Positions 24,886-34,000 of a DNA stretch of 64,000 nucleotides are shown one piece after another (the first letter of the stretch is position 1; every line of letters begins with the position of its first letter). Origin of the DNA: Streptomyces lacrimifluminis (GTDB lineage Bacteria > Actinomycetota > Actinomycetes > Streptomycetales > Streptomycetaceae); the NCBI RefSeq assembly GCF_014646095.1, contig NZ_BMMU01000024.1:1-64000 (forward strand), given 5' to 3'. The translations under genes and the position numbers were made by a program. Under the pieces are notes generated by a model, which did not search any database, was not told the DNA's origin, and worked only from the letters and a program-made list of their open reading frames with translations.

Positions 24886-27348
24886 ATGATGTTCCCCGAG
24901 GGGGTAACACCGGACGGAACGCTCGGACCGTTCGAGATGGCGAATGTGGCCGCCGCGGTGATCGATGCGAAGGGCACGGTCATCGGCTGGACGGGGGCCG
25001 CTGAGCGGCTCCTGGGATACGGCGCGGCGGAGGTTCTCGACCGATCCGCCGTCACTCTGCTGGCGCGCTCCGAGGACGCGTCACGGGCCGCCGAGGTCGC
25101 CGAGGAGTGCGGGACCCGGGAGAGCTGGGGCGGCCTGGTGGGCGTCCGGCACCGTGACGGCCACCGTCTTGAGGTCGGGCTGCGGGTGACCGCGATGTCC
25201 GACACGGACGACCGCCAGACCTGGCTCGTATCCGCGATCGACGTGTCGAAGGCGCCGACCTGGGCGGTCAGCGGGCAGGTGCTGGAGGGGTTTCTCACCC
25301 GCTCGCCGCTCGGCATGGCCGTGCTCAGCCCGGACCTGCGGTACGTGTGGATGAACGACACCCTGGAGCGCTACGGCGGTGTGCCGCGTGACGAGCGGCT
25401 CGGGCGCCGGATGTCGGACTCGTTGCCGGGCCTGAACACCGAGGCGCTCGAAGCGCAGATGCGGCGGGTGCTGGAGACGGGCGTGCCGGTCATCGACTAC
25501 GAGTACCAGGGCTGGACCTGGGCGGATCCGCACCAGGAACACGCCTACTCCACCTCCTTCTTTCGGCTCGACGACCCGGACGGCAACCCGCTGGGCGTGT
25601 GCTACATGGGCATGGACGTCACCGACAGATGGCGGGCCCGGGAGCGCCTGGCCCTGCTCAGCGAGGCCAGCGCCTGTATCGGGGGCACGCTGAATGTCAT
25701 GCGGACCGCGCAGGAACTGGCCGACTTCTCGGTGCCGCGGCTCGCGGACTTCGTGACCGTCGATCTGCTGGAAGCGGTGCTGCACGGTGACGAACCGGGG
25801 TCGGGGCCGGCCGACAGCGCGTATCTGGTGCGGCGTGCCGGGCAGCAGTCGATCCACGAGGGCTGCCCGGAGTCGGTGATCGCGACCGGCGACTCGATCG
25901 ACGCACCCAGGTCCTCGCCGTACTTCGAGAGCATGGCCAACTGCACCTCGGTGCTGGAACCGTTCCTGGACGCGGCCACCGCCCCGTGGGTCGCGCAGGA
26001 CCCGGCACGGGCCAGGAGCATCGCGGAGTTCGGGATGCACTCGGTGATGTGGGTGCCGCTGTCCGCGCGCGGCACCGTGCTGGGGGTGGCGACCTTCATC
26101 CGTATGGAACATCCGCAGCCGTTCGAGGAGGACGATCTGCTGCTCGCCGAGGAGCTTGTCGGCCGGGCCGCGGTGTGGGTGGAGAACGCCCGCCGCTACA
26201 CCCGTGAGCACACTGCGGCGCTGGCTCTGCAACGCAGTCTGCTCCCGCAGGGGCTGAACGGCGGGACGGCCATGGAGGTGGCCTCGCGCTATCTGCCGGC
26301 CGACGCACGGGAAGGGGTGGGCGGCGACTGGTTCGATGTGATCCAGCTGTCCGGCGCCCGGGTCGCCCTGGTGGTCGGCGACGTCGTCGGGCACGGCCTC
26401 AACGCCGCGGCGACCATGGGCAGGCTGCGTACCGCCGTTCTGACGCTCGCCGACATGGACCTGCCGCCCGATGAGCTGCTGGCCCACCTGGACGACCTGG
26501 TGATCCGCCTGGCGGAGGAGAAGGGCGGCGACGACGAGCCCGTCGCCACGGCGGTACTGGGCGCCACCTGCCTCTACGCCGTCTACGACCCGGTCACCCA
26601 GCTGTGCACCATGGCCCGGGCCGGACATCCGCCGCCCGCCGTGGTCACCCCGGGCGGCAAGGTCACCTTCCCGGACCTTCCGGCGGGCCCACCGCTGGGC
26701 CTCGGCTCGTTGCCCTTCGAGTCCGCCGAGATCTCCCTCCCCGAGGGAAGCCTGATCGCCCTCTACACCGACGGTCTCATCGAGAGCAGTGACCAGGACA
26801 TCGACGTCGGGCTGTCCCGCCTCAGCGATGTGCTCGCGCAGTCCGGCCTGCCGCCGGAGGAGCTGTGTTCGGCGGTCGTGAACAATCTGCTGACCGGCCC
26901 CCAGACCGACGACGTCGCTCTGCTCCTGGCCCGGCCGCAGGCGCTGGGCGCCGACCGGGTCGCCTCCTGGGACCTGCCGACGGATCCGGCGATCGTCGCG
27001 AGTGCCAGGGAGCTGGCAGTCCGCCAGCTCCTCGGATGGGGGCTGGAGGACCTGGTGATGACCACGGAGCTGGTGGTCAGCGAGCTGGTCACCAACGCCA
27101 TCCGGCATGGCACGGGGCCCGTCAGGCTGCGCATGATCCGGCATGACAGGTTGATCTGCGAGGTGTCCGACGCCAGCAACACCTCGCCCCGGATGGGCCA
27201 TGCGCGGACCACCGATGAGGGCGGCCGGGGGTTGTTCCTGGTCGCCCAGCTGACCCGTCGTTGGGGTACGCGCTACACCCGGGGCGGGAAGATCATCTGG
27301 GCCGAGCAGGACCTCCCGGGGCGGGCGGGCGACGGGGGCGGGTGCTGA
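24886..27348 (+). CDS. PAS-PAS-GAF-PP2C phosphatase with C-terminal RsbW-like ATPase
   Basis: An 820-residue soluble signalling protein. It has two PAS domains (about 15-125 and 135-250) and a GAF domain (about 260-445). A SpoIIE/RsbU-type PP2C phosphatase spans about 460-685 (GGDWFDVIQL, GDVVGHGLNAAATM, TDDVALLLAR). A HATPase domain follows at 690-805 (ELVTNAIRHGTGPV, GGRGLFLV). The phosphatase should dephosphorylate an anti-sigma antagonist, and the ATPase domain resembles the kinase that phosphorylates it, so both opposing activities sit in one chain. Such proteins adjust stress sigma factors. It starts at ATG 24886 (or 24889). Confidence 0.93.
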   Translation: MMFPEGVTPDGTLGPFEMANVAAAVIDAKGTVIGWTGAAERLLGYGAAEVLDRSAVTLLARSEDASRAAEVAEECGTRESWGGLVGVRHRDGHRLEVGLRVTAMSDTDDRQTWLVSAIDVSKAPTWAVSGQVLEGFLTRSPLGMAVLSPDLRYVWMNDTLERYGGVPRDERLGRRMSDSLPGLNTEALEAQMRRVLETGVPVIDYEYQGWTWADPHQEHAYSTSFFRLDDPDGNPLGVCYMGMDVTDRWRARERLALLSEASACIGGTLNVMRTAQELADFSVPRLADFVTVDLLEAVLHGDEPGSGPADSAYLVRRAGQQSIHEGCPESVIATGDSIDAPRSSPYFESMANCTSVLEPFLDAATAPWVAQDPARARSIAEFGMHSVMWVPLSARGTVLGVATFIRMEHPQPFEEDDLLLAEELVGRAAVWVENARRYTREHTAALALQRSLLPQGLNGGTAMEVASRYLPADAREGVGGDWFDVIQLSGARVALVVGDVVGHGLNAAATMGRLRTAVLTLADMDLPPDELLAHLDDLVIRLAEEKGGDDEPVATAVLGATCLYAVYDPVTQLCTMARAGHPPPAVVTPGGKVTFPDLPAGPPLGLGSLPFESAEISLPEGSLIALYTDGLIESSDQDIDVGLSRLSDVLAQSGLPPEELCSAVVNNLLTGPQTDDVALLLARPQALGADRVASWDLPTDPAIVASARELAVRQLLGWGLEDLVMTTELVVSELVTNAIRHGTGPVRLRMIRHDRLICEVSDASNTSPRMGHARTTDEGGRGLFLVAQLTRRWGTRYTRGGKIIWAEQDLPGRAGDGGGC

Positions 27349-27563
27349 CGGCCCGAGCCCGCCGCGGGGCGGGTGAAAGGCGCGTCGAACGTTTCCGTAG
27401 CCCTTGATCAACCTTGATCAACACCGCGCGGCGGGGGCGGCGGCCCACGCGCCTGACCCGGGGATTTCACCTTGGGTGGATCGGCGGGCGGCTCCGCGGG
27501 CGTGCCGCCCTGCGGTCGCGGTGCCTCGCCCGGTCCGGGGTCGTTCTTGGTCCCGCGCCGGTC

Positions 27564-28154
27564 TCAGTTCCGCGCCAGTCCTGCCAGGAGCAGCTCGACC
27601 AGCCGCCGCGGGTCGTAGCGCGGGTCGCTGCCGTGGCTGATGCAGAGGTTGCCGATGCCGCGCATCAGCTCGTAGGCCCGGGTGCCGGGCCGGATCTCGC
27701 CGGCGTCGGTCGCCGCGTCGAGCAACTGGGCGCAGACCGGTACCAGGCGGTCGAGGAAGTAGGTGTGCAGTGCGTCGAAGCCGCTGGTGTCCGACTGCAT
27801 CGCGTTGGCGAGCCCGTGCTTGGTGACCAGGAAGTCGACGAACAGGTCGACCCACTGGGCCAGCGCCGCGAGCGGTGAGGCGGCGTCCGCCAGCAGGGTC
27901 GGGCCGGCCTCGGCGCAGGCCTCGACCTGGTGACGGTAGACGGCGACGACGAGATCCGCCCGCGTCGGGAAGTGGCGGTAGATCGTCCCCATCCCGACGC
28001 CCGCCCTGGCCGCGATCTCACGGATCGGCGCGTCGACGCCGGAGGTGACGAACACCGCGGCGGCGGCGGTGAGCAGCGTCTGCTGGTTGCGCTGAGCGTC
28101 GGCCCGCTTGCTCCGGGCGGGCCCCTTCCCGGACGTGCCCGCAGGGTTCACCAT
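27564..28154 (-). CDS. TetR-family repressor
   Basis: A 196-residue regulator with an N-terminal helix-turn-helix (REIAARAGVGMGTIYRHFPTRADL) and a ligand-binding C-terminal part. The ATG at 28154 follows AAGGAGGAGGAC on the coding strand. It is divergent from an alpha/beta hydrolase gene. Two palindromes overlap that gene's promoter, so the repressor very likely controls both. Confidence 0.94.
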   Translation of the reverse strand: MVNPAGTSGKGPARSKRADAQRNQQTLLTAAAAVFVTSGVDAPIREIAARAGVGMGTIYRHFPTRADLVVAVYRHQVEACAEAGPTLLADAASPLAALAQWVDLFVDFLVTKHGLANAMQSDTSGFDALHTYFLDRLVPVCAQLLDAATDAGEIRPGTRAYELMRGIGNLCISHGSDPRYDPRRLVELLLAGLARN

Positions 28155-28187
28155 GCTGTCCTCCTCCTTGCCGTCCTCCGGCACCCT

Positions 28188-28235
28188 TTGACAAAACGGA
28201 ACAGCGCTCCGTATATTAAACGGAACGTTGTTCCG
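28188..28235 (+). promoter_or_regulatory. Promoter with two TetR-type operators
   Basis: TTGACA (28188-28193), 18 nt and TATATT (28212-28217) form a strong vegetative promoter for the hydrolase gene. ACGGA-N7-TCCGT (28196-28212) lies in the spacer. CGGAAC-GTT-GTTCCG (28221-28235) covers the likely transcription start. Confidence 0.85.
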
Positions 28236-28261
28236 CTTTCAGTGTAAGGGACGTACGCATC

Positions 28262-29188
28262 ATGAGGGACACCTCTGTCCTCTCCGTCGCACCGGTAGTG
28301 CTGAAGACCCCCGACCGAGCCGTGGACCTGGAGATACGGATCTCCGCGCCCGTCACCGGCAACGAACTGCCGGTCATCCTCCTCTCGCACGGTCAGGGCT
28401 ACTCGAACCACCTCTCCTCGTTCAACGGCTACGCCCCCCTCGTCAACCACTGGGCGGCGCACGGGTTCGTGGTCATCCAGCCCACCCATCTCAGCTCGAC
28501 GACGCTGAGCCTGCCCTCCGACACCCCCGGGGCACCCCTGTACTGGCGGTCGCGCGCCGAGGACATGACCCGCGTCCTCGACCGGCTCGACGAGATCGAG
28601 GCCGCAGTCCCGCAGCTTGCCGGGCGCCTGGACCGGGGCAGGGTCGCCGTGGCCGGGCACTCGATGGGCGGGCACACCGCGAGCCTGCTGCTGGGTGCCC
28701 GGCTCACCGACCCGGACGACGGGACGGAGGTGGATCTCACCGAGCCCCGGATCAGGGCGGGCGTCCTGCTCGCCGCGCCCGGCCGGGGAGGCGACGCCCT
28801 CACCGAGCACGTGGCCGAGAACTGGCCCTTCTTCTCGACCACGGACTTCTCCCGTATGACGACACCCACGCTCGTCGTCGCCGGCGACAAGGACGCCTCC
28901 GCCCACCTGACGGTCATGGGCCCGGAGTGGCACACCGACCCCTATGTCCTCGCCCCGGGCCCCAAGGCCCTGCTCACCCTGTTCGACGCGGAACACGGCC
29001 TCGGCGGCATCTCCGGATACGACGTCGCCGAGACCACGGACGAGAACCCCGCGCGGGTGTCCGTGGTCCAACGGCTCACCACGGCCTACCTCCGCACCGA
29101 GCTCCACCCGGGGGACCCCGCCTGGCAGTCGGCGCGCGACGAGCTGACTGCCGGCCCCGACCCGCTGGGACGGGTCGATTCCAAGTGA
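28262..29188 (+). CDS. Alpha/beta hydrolase
   Basis: A 308-residue cytoplasmic hydrolase of the dienelactone hydrolase/chlorophyllase-like type. HGQGYSNHLSSF forms the oxyanion region, GHSMGG (near residue 137) is the nucleophile elbow, and an aspartate lies in VAGDKDAS. The histidine is probably in DAEHGLGGI. The substrate is not apparent; the divergent TetR gene suggests induction by it. The last codons run into an octamer tandem repeat. Confidence 0.9.
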   Translation: MRDTSVLSVAPVVLKTPDRAVDLEIRISAPVTGNELPVILLSHGQGYSNHLSSFNGYAPLVNHWAAHGFVVIQPTHLSSTTLSLPSDTPGAPLYWRSRAEDMTRVLDRLDEIEAAVPQLAGRLDRGRVAVAGHSMGGHTASLLLGARLTDPDDGTEVDLTEPRIRAGVLLAAPGRGGDALTEHVAENWPFFSTTDFSRMTTPTLVVAGDKDASAHLTVMGPEWHTDPYVLAPGPKALLTLFDAEHGLGGISGYDVAETTDENPARVSVVQRLTTAYLRTELHPGDPAWQSARDELTAGPDPLGRVDSK

Positions 29189-29236
29189 CCAAGTGACCAA
29201 GTGGCCGGTGACCGGGTGACCGGGTGACCGGGTGAC
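29182..29236. repeat. Octamer tandem repeat across a stop codon
   Basis: About seven degenerate copies of CAAGTGAC/CGGGTGAC begin in the last codons of the hydrolase gene and include its TGA stop. Each unit carries a TGA. Confidence 0.9.
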
Positions 29237-29246
29237 CATCGTGGGG

Positions 29247-29902
29247 TCAGGGCCGGTCGCCCGTGCGCATCGCCGCGACGAACCGCCGTGCCACGTCGAC
29301 GAGTTCGCCGCCAGCGGCGTCGCCGACCAGGTCCGCCGTCAGGGTGACGTTCTCGGAGGTCCCGCTGGCGAGTCCGACGAGACCGACCTTCACGATCCCC
29401 TCCGCGCCGGTTCCCCTCACGGTCCCGCGTCCCGGTCGTGGGACCGTACCGAGTCCCGCCGTCGGGCAGAGGATCAGTAGGCCCTCGCGACGGCCGCCGG
29501 CTCGGTGGGCACCGTCACGTCGCCGACGACCTTCGCGGCGGTCAGGTCCGCCGGCGCCAGGTGCCGCTCGCCTGCGAGGGCGTAGCTGATGACGGCGGTG
29601 TCGCTGTCGCCGCCCAGGATCGTGCAGCCGGCGGTGATCCCGGCCGGCCGGCCGTCGACCGTCGTGCCGTCGACCGTCGTGCCTTCGGAGGGCGCGCCCT
29701 CGCCGTACAGCCACAGCACCCGGTTGCCGTCGGCATCCCGGGCCTGGGTCAGTACATGCCTGCCGTACGTGGCCCAGTACGCGCCATGGGCGATCGCGAC
29801 GTCCGTCACGGTGCCGCCGGACGAGCCGAGGTGCGCCGGGATACCGGCCCGGGGGAGTTGTTCGCCCAGCTCAGTGGCGTACCGGTGCCGTACGACGTCC
29901 AC
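29247..29902 (-). pseudogene. Decayed gene, frameshifted and 5'-truncated, unrecognised
   Basis: One minus-strand frame (29902-29474) has natural-looking composition (LGSSGGTVTDVAIAHGAYW, NRVLWLYGEGAP, GCTILGGDSDTAVISYALAG) but stops after PTEPAAVARAY. Another frame then continues to 29247 with VKVGLVGLASGTSENVTL and LVDVARRFVAAMRTGD. The two together look like one protein broken by a frameshift near 29480. There is no ribosome site or plausible start at the 5' end, where a stop lies close upstream. An internal VDGTT duplication is encoded by a 12-bp repeat near 29655. I do not recognise the family. Confidence 0.55.
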
Positions 29903-29941
29903 GGGTACCCCGACCTGACCTTCTGGGCGTGCGGGTACTGG

Positions 29942-30484
29942 TCAAGCAGTTGCCTCGACGGTCCGGGCGAGGATTCCGAGTGTGGCACGCAGTGCGGACT
30001 CCTGGAGGATGGGGAAGATCCCGGCGGCCCGGTACCGCTCGTGGATGCGGCTCCAGTCGTAGTACGAGGTCACCTCGGTGCCGCTCGCGGTGGGGCGGAG
30101 CCGGTAGCCGAAGCGGTGGTTGATGGAGGGCTGGAAGTCGGGGTGGGTCGGCGTCCACTCGATGAGCGTGTCCTGCTCGAACCGGGTGATCTCCACGGTG
30201 ACGTCGTAGCGGCCCATCGGCCGGTCGTTCAGCGCCTCGCGGTCCATGTGGACGACGAACGAGTCCCCGGCCGCGCGCACCGCCTCGCCGTCGGCGGACT
30301 GGAGCATGCCCGAACTGTCGATCGCCACATGCCCGTTGGGGTCGCACAGCAGGCCGAATATGCGGGTCGCCGGTGCGGCTATGGCTCGGGTCACCTCGAA
30401 CCGCTCCACGTTGTCCACGTTCTCCACCGACTCCGGCTGTTCAGCCGTCCGCGCCTGCGACTGGTCCGCCTGCTCCGCTGCCAT
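29942..30484 (-). CDS. SRPBCC (START-like) domain protein
   Basis: A 180-residue protein with a charged N-terminal tail (1-28) and one SRPBCC fold. FEVTRAIAAPATRIFGLLCDPNGHVAIDS is the usual first strand and helix, GYRLRPTASGTEVTSYYDW the later strands, and a long C-terminal helix follows. Such folds bind hydrophobic ligands and include polyketide cyclases and stress proteins. The ATG at 30484 follows GGGAGCACGGGAG on the coding strand. Nothing nearby identifies the ligand. Confidence 0.88.
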   Translation of the reverse strand: MAAEQADQSQARTAEQPESVENVDNVERFEVTRAIAAPATRIFGLLCDPNGHVAIDSSGMLQSADGEAVRAAGDSFVVHMDREALNDRPMGRYDVTVEITRFEQDTLIEWTPTHPDFQPSINHRFGYRLRPTASGTEVTSYYDWSRIHERYRAAGIFPILQESALRATLGILARTVEATA

Positions 30485-30526
30485 GACTCCCGTGCTCCCT
30501 CTCGTCGACCGGCCGGAATTCTAGCT

Positions 30527-32281
30527 TCAGGCCCGGTTGTACCTGGCGGCGACCAGCGCGATGTCGTCCTCCGGGTCGGCGGGGGCGACCCGGTCGAGGA
30601 CCAGGTCGAGGAGGTCCTCGGGGGCCGGGCAGCCGCGGATGCGGGTGAGGCGGCACAGGGAGGCGTCGATGTCCTCGTGGCGGCGCTCGATCAGGCCGTC
30701 GGTGTAGAGGAGGAGGGTGTGGCCCGGCTCGCAGGGGGCCGTGAAGGAGACGTAGCGGCTGTGGCCGGTGCCCAGGGGCGGCCCGGGCGGGACGGGCAGG
30801 AGCGTGGCCCGGCCGTCGGGGCGGAAGACGACGGGGGGCAGATGGCCGGCGCTGGCGTAGGTGCAGATGCCCCGGCGTGGGTCGGCGATGGCGATCACGC
30901 AGGTCGCGGGACGGTCGGCGGCCGTGGTGTGGAGCAGGTGGTCGAGTTCGAGCAGGATGCGGTCGGGACCGGGTTCGCGGGCGGCCACCACGCGCAGCAT
31001 GGCCTGGTAGCGGCTCATCGCGACGGCGGCCTCCAGGCCGTGGCCCATCACGTCGCCGAGGGCCAGCAGCGTACGTCCGTCGTCGAGGGCCACGGTCTCG
31101 TACCAGTCCCCGCCGACGAGCACACCCCGCCCGGCGGGCCGGTAGCGGTAGGCCACGTCGATGTCCGGGTGCGGGCGGCCCGGCTCGGCCAGCAGGGCGC
31201 GCTGCAACTGGACGACGGCGTTGTGCTCGGTGGTGTAGCGGCGGGCGTTGTCGAGGCTGATGGCGGCCCGGCCGGCCAGGTCCTGGGCGATCACGGCGTC
31301 GGTCTCGTCGAACAGGGGGGAGTCGCCCGCCCGGACCATGGTGACGGTGCCCACGTCGTGGCCGCGGGCGGTCAGCGGCACGATCAGGGCGGAGTGGATG
31401 CCGGCGGCCAGATAGGCGGAGACGTTCCCGGTGTGGGCCGCGGCGTTGCCCATGTCCTGCTCGTCCATCAGGTTGTCGATCACCGGTCGTCCGGCCTCCA
31501 GACAGCGGACGACCGACGAGCCGGGCTGGTGGTCGACGTACTCGCCGGGTCGACCCAGGGGCCGCATCATTACTTCCAGCTCGGGCACCGCGGCCAGCGC
31601 CACCCGGCGCAGCCGCAGGGATCCGTCGCGGGGCGTCCGGCTGGTGCCGTGCTCGGGGAGGACCTTCACGGTGGCGGCGTCGGCGAGCTTCGCCACCAGG
31701 AACTCGGCCAGCTCCTGGCAGGTGGTGTCCATGTCCAGGGTGGTACCGACGCGGGTCGCGGCCTCGTCGAGCAGGGCCAGGCGCTCGCGGGCCCGCTCCA
31801 GCTCGCGCTGTTCCTGCCGGGCGGCCGAGATCTCCAGCACGATGCCGACGATGCCCAGGGTCCGGCCGTCCTGCTTCAGCCGGTGGTAGGCGCCGTGCCA
31901 GTAGCGGCGTTCGAGCGGGGAGTCGGCCTGGGTGTGACCGCTGGAGATCGTCTCGCGCGGGATGCCGTCCGCGATGACGGCCCGCAGTACGTCCTCGCGG
32001 GCCTCGACGCCCGGGACGACCTCGGCGACGGTACGGCCGAGGTGCTCGGCGGCCGGTACACCGTTCATGTGCGCCAGGGTGGCGTTGACGTACCGGAAGC
32101 GCAGCTCGGTGTCGAGGACGGCGATCGCGGCGGGCGTCCCGTCGAGGATCTGCCCCAGCAGCTCACGCACCCGCGCCGACCAGACGTGCCAGAAGCCCGG
32201 ATCGCCCTCCGGCGCCTCCACGCCCACGTCCTCGCTCTCACCCTTGCCCGCGCCCTCGTCGCCGGCCCGCTGCCGGTCCAC
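30527..32281 (-). CDS. PAS-GAF-PP2C phosphatase (RsbU/SpoIIE type)
   Basis: A 584-residue signalling phosphatase. A PAS domain spans about 40-150 (AAIAVLDTELRFRYVNATL), a GAF domain 165-345 and a SpoIIE-type PP2C domain 365-580 (GGDWYETVALDDG, GDVMGHGLEAAVAM, EDDIALVAARY). It resembles the phosphatase at 24886 but has one PAS domain and no ATPase domain. It probably dephosphorylates an anti-sigma antagonist in response to a small ligand or redox signal. The GTG at 32281 is the likely start, though shorter versions cannot be excluded. Confidence 0.92.
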   Translation of the reverse strand: MDRQRAGDEGAGKGESEDVGVEAPEGDPGFWHVWSARVRELLGQILDGTPAAIAVLDTELRFRYVNATLAHMNGVPAAEHLGRTVAEVVPGVEAREDVLRAVIADGIPRETISSGHTQADSPLERRYWHGAYHRLKQDGRTLGIVGIVLEISAARQEQRELERARERLALLDEAATRVGTTLDMDTTCQELAEFLVAKLADAATVKVLPEHGTSRTPRDGSLRLRRVALAAVPELEVMMRPLGRPGEYVDHQPGSSVVRCLEAGRPVIDNLMDEQDMGNAAAHTGNVSAYLAAGIHSALIVPLTARGHDVGTVTMVRAGDSPLFDETDAVIAQDLAGRAAISLDNARRYTTEHNAVVQLQRALLAEPGRPHPDIDVAYRYRPAGRGVLVGGDWYETVALDDGRTLLALGDVMGHGLEAAVAMSRYQAMLRVVAAREPGPDRILLELDHLLHTTAADRPATCVIAIADPRRGICTYASAGHLPPVVFRPDGRATLLPVPPGPPLGTGHSRYVSFTAPCEPGHTLLLYTDGLIERRHEDIDASLCRLTRIRGCPAPEDLLDLVLDRVAPADPEDDIALVAARYNRA

Positions 32282-32466
32282 GACAGCATCCGATCACGGG
32301 TGGGCGGTGAGCGCACGCGGAGGTGCGGAGGCCGCCGCTGGTCGACCACCAGCCCGGCTCGGCTGTGGGGCCCGCCTCGTCGCTCATCGCGCGCGCAGTG
32401 CAACCTTCCTTCCGCCTCACGAGTCTCTCCGCTGTACGTCCTGCCCGCACAGCTCGAAAGGCTCCC

Positions 32467-33897
32467 GTGCACCAGAAGAGTCTCGTCGCCGCCCGGACCG
32501 GCGGTGTCATGTCCGCCGTCGTTCTCGGCAGCCTGTTGGTCGCCGTCCCGCAGGCGGCAGCCGCCGACATCACCTGCTCGACCAACGTCTACAAGCGGAC
32601 GTTCTACAAGAACACCTCGTTCTCCGGCTCCCCGGCGAGGACCGACTGCGACAGCACGGTCAGCCGGAGCTGGTCCGGCAGTCCTGTTTCAGGTGTGCCG
32701 TCGAACAACTTCGGTGTGCGGTGGTCGGTGAGCCGTGACTTCGGATCCGGTGGCCCCTTCACGTTCGCCGCTTCCGCCACCGACGGCGTCCGCGTCTACC
32801 TGGACGGCGTCCGCAAGATCGACCTGTGGAAGAACACCGGTGACACCGCACGCTCCAAGAGCGTCAACCTCACCGTCCCGCGCGGCAGGCACACCCTCCG
32901 CGTCGACTACGCGAACTGGACCGGCGCCGCGAAGGTCAAGTACACGTACACGCCCCGGACTTCGGCGACGTACGACAAGACGAAGCCTCTCGTCCCCGCC
33001 GGTGTGAAGACCGCCTACAACACCACGACCCGCAGGACGACCGTCTCCTGGTCCGCCAACAAGGAGATGGACCTGGCGAGTTACACCCTCTACCGACGGC
33101 CCGTCACCTCCGGCACCTGGACGAAGGTCAGCACGACCACCGCCCGCAGCCACACCGACCCCCTCGTGAACCCCGACGACCGCACGCCCTTCTACTACGA
33201 GGTCCGCGCCAAGGACAAGGCGGGCAACACCTCGTCCGGCAGCACGGACACCATCGTCCGTCCCCTGCCCGTCGTCACCTCCCTGACCGGCACCTACGAC
33301 AAGGCGACCGGCAAGGTCACCCTGAAATGGCCCCTCAACGCCGAGCCTCACGTCGACCACTACACGGTGCTGAGCAACGACGAGGTGGACGGTTCCTACG
33401 TCTGGGTCCCGCTCGGCACCACCAAGGGCAACACGTGGACCACCGCCCCCGTCCCCGCCGACGGCGAGTGGCGTCACTACCGCGTCCTCGTCACCAACGA
33501 CGGCGGCACGACCACCTACAACCCGCGCTGGCTGGACGCCGACGCCACCAACGAACTCTGGTTCGGGATCCCCGACGGCATCGCTCCCTTCTCCGCCCCC
33601 GACCTGACCCTCGGCTCCTGCGCGAGCGGCGTTCAGGCGACAGCCTCCGACAGCACACCGGCCCCGATCCGAGACTTCACCGGGTTCGAGATCGAGCGGC
33701 GCGTGGCGGGGTCGACCACCTGGTCGGTCGTCCTGCGCAAGGGATTCGACCCGCGCCCCGCTACCGCCACGGCCACCGTCTGCGATCCGCTGCCCTCCGA
33801 CGGGCGCACCTATGAGTACCGGGCCCGCACCCATGACACGGCCGGAAACTTCTCGCCGTACAGCGATATCCGCACCATGACGATGCCGGTCGGCTGA
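32467..33897 (+). CDS. Secreted PA14 and fibronectin-III-like protein
   Basis: A 476-residue exported protein. A signal peptide (about 1-33, GGVMSAVVLGSLLVAVPQAAAAD) is followed by a PA14-like beta-sandwich (about 40-165, FAASATDGVRVYLDGVRKID). Two or three fibronectin-III-like domains follow (about 180-265, 275-370 and 380-475). PA14 and FN3 modules usually bind carbohydrate, and no catalytic domain is visible. The GTG at 32467 gives the signal peptide and has GAAAGG upstream. Its terminator is the hairpin at 33955-33982. Confidence 0.88.
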   Translation: MHQKSLVAARTGGVMSAVVLGSLLVAVPQAAAADITCSTNVYKRTFYKNTSFSGSPARTDCDSTVSRSWSGSPVSGVPSNNFGVRWSVSRDFGSGGPFTFAASATDGVRVYLDGVRKIDLWKNTGDTARSKSVNLTVPRGRHTLRVDYANWTGAAKVKYTYTPRTSATYDKTKPLVPAGVKTAYNTTTRRTTVSWSANKEMDLASYTLYRRPVTSGTWTKVSTTTARSHTDPLVNPDDRTPFYYEVRAKDKAGNTSSGSTDTIVRPLPVVTSLTGTYDKATGKVTLKWPLNAEPHVDHYTVLSNDEVDGSYVWVPLGTTKGNTWTTAPVPADGEWRHYRVLVTNDGGTTTYNPRWLDADATNELWFGIPDGIAPFSAPDLTLGSCASGVQATASDSTPAPIRDFTGFEIERRVAGSTTWSVVLRKGFDPRPATATATVCDPLPSDGRTYEYRARTHDTAGNFSPYSDIRTMTMPVG

Positions 33898-33954
33898 CGT
33901 TCGCGGAGGAACATCCGACAGAAGCCCGGAGTTGAGGCTCACCGAACACGGAAA

Positions 33955-33982
33955 CGGGCCCGCGTGTGGTCACGCGGGCCCG
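33955..33982. terminator. Perfect 12-bp hairpin terminator
   Basis: CGGGCCCGCGTG and CACGCGGGCCCG pair around TGGT, 57 bp after the PA14-protein stop and 18 bp before the convergent zinc-ribbon gene ends. Confidence 0.85.
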
Positions 33983-34000
33983 CTGGTCCTTCAGCGGCGG

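Noticed and set aside
25081..27411. Minus-strand open frame of 776 codons opposite the PAS/GAF/PP2C gene
   Set aside because: Shadow of the phosphatase gene; no plausible start or domain.
29942..30484. SRPBCC gene as a polyketide cyclase
   Set aside because: No polyketide synthase gene nearby; the fold is shared by many unrelated ligand-binding proteins.
29438..32731. Plus-strand open frame of 1097 codons
   Set aside because: It opposes the SRPBCC gene and a PAS-GAF-PP2C gene and overlaps the decayed gene. Composition is that of an antisense frame.
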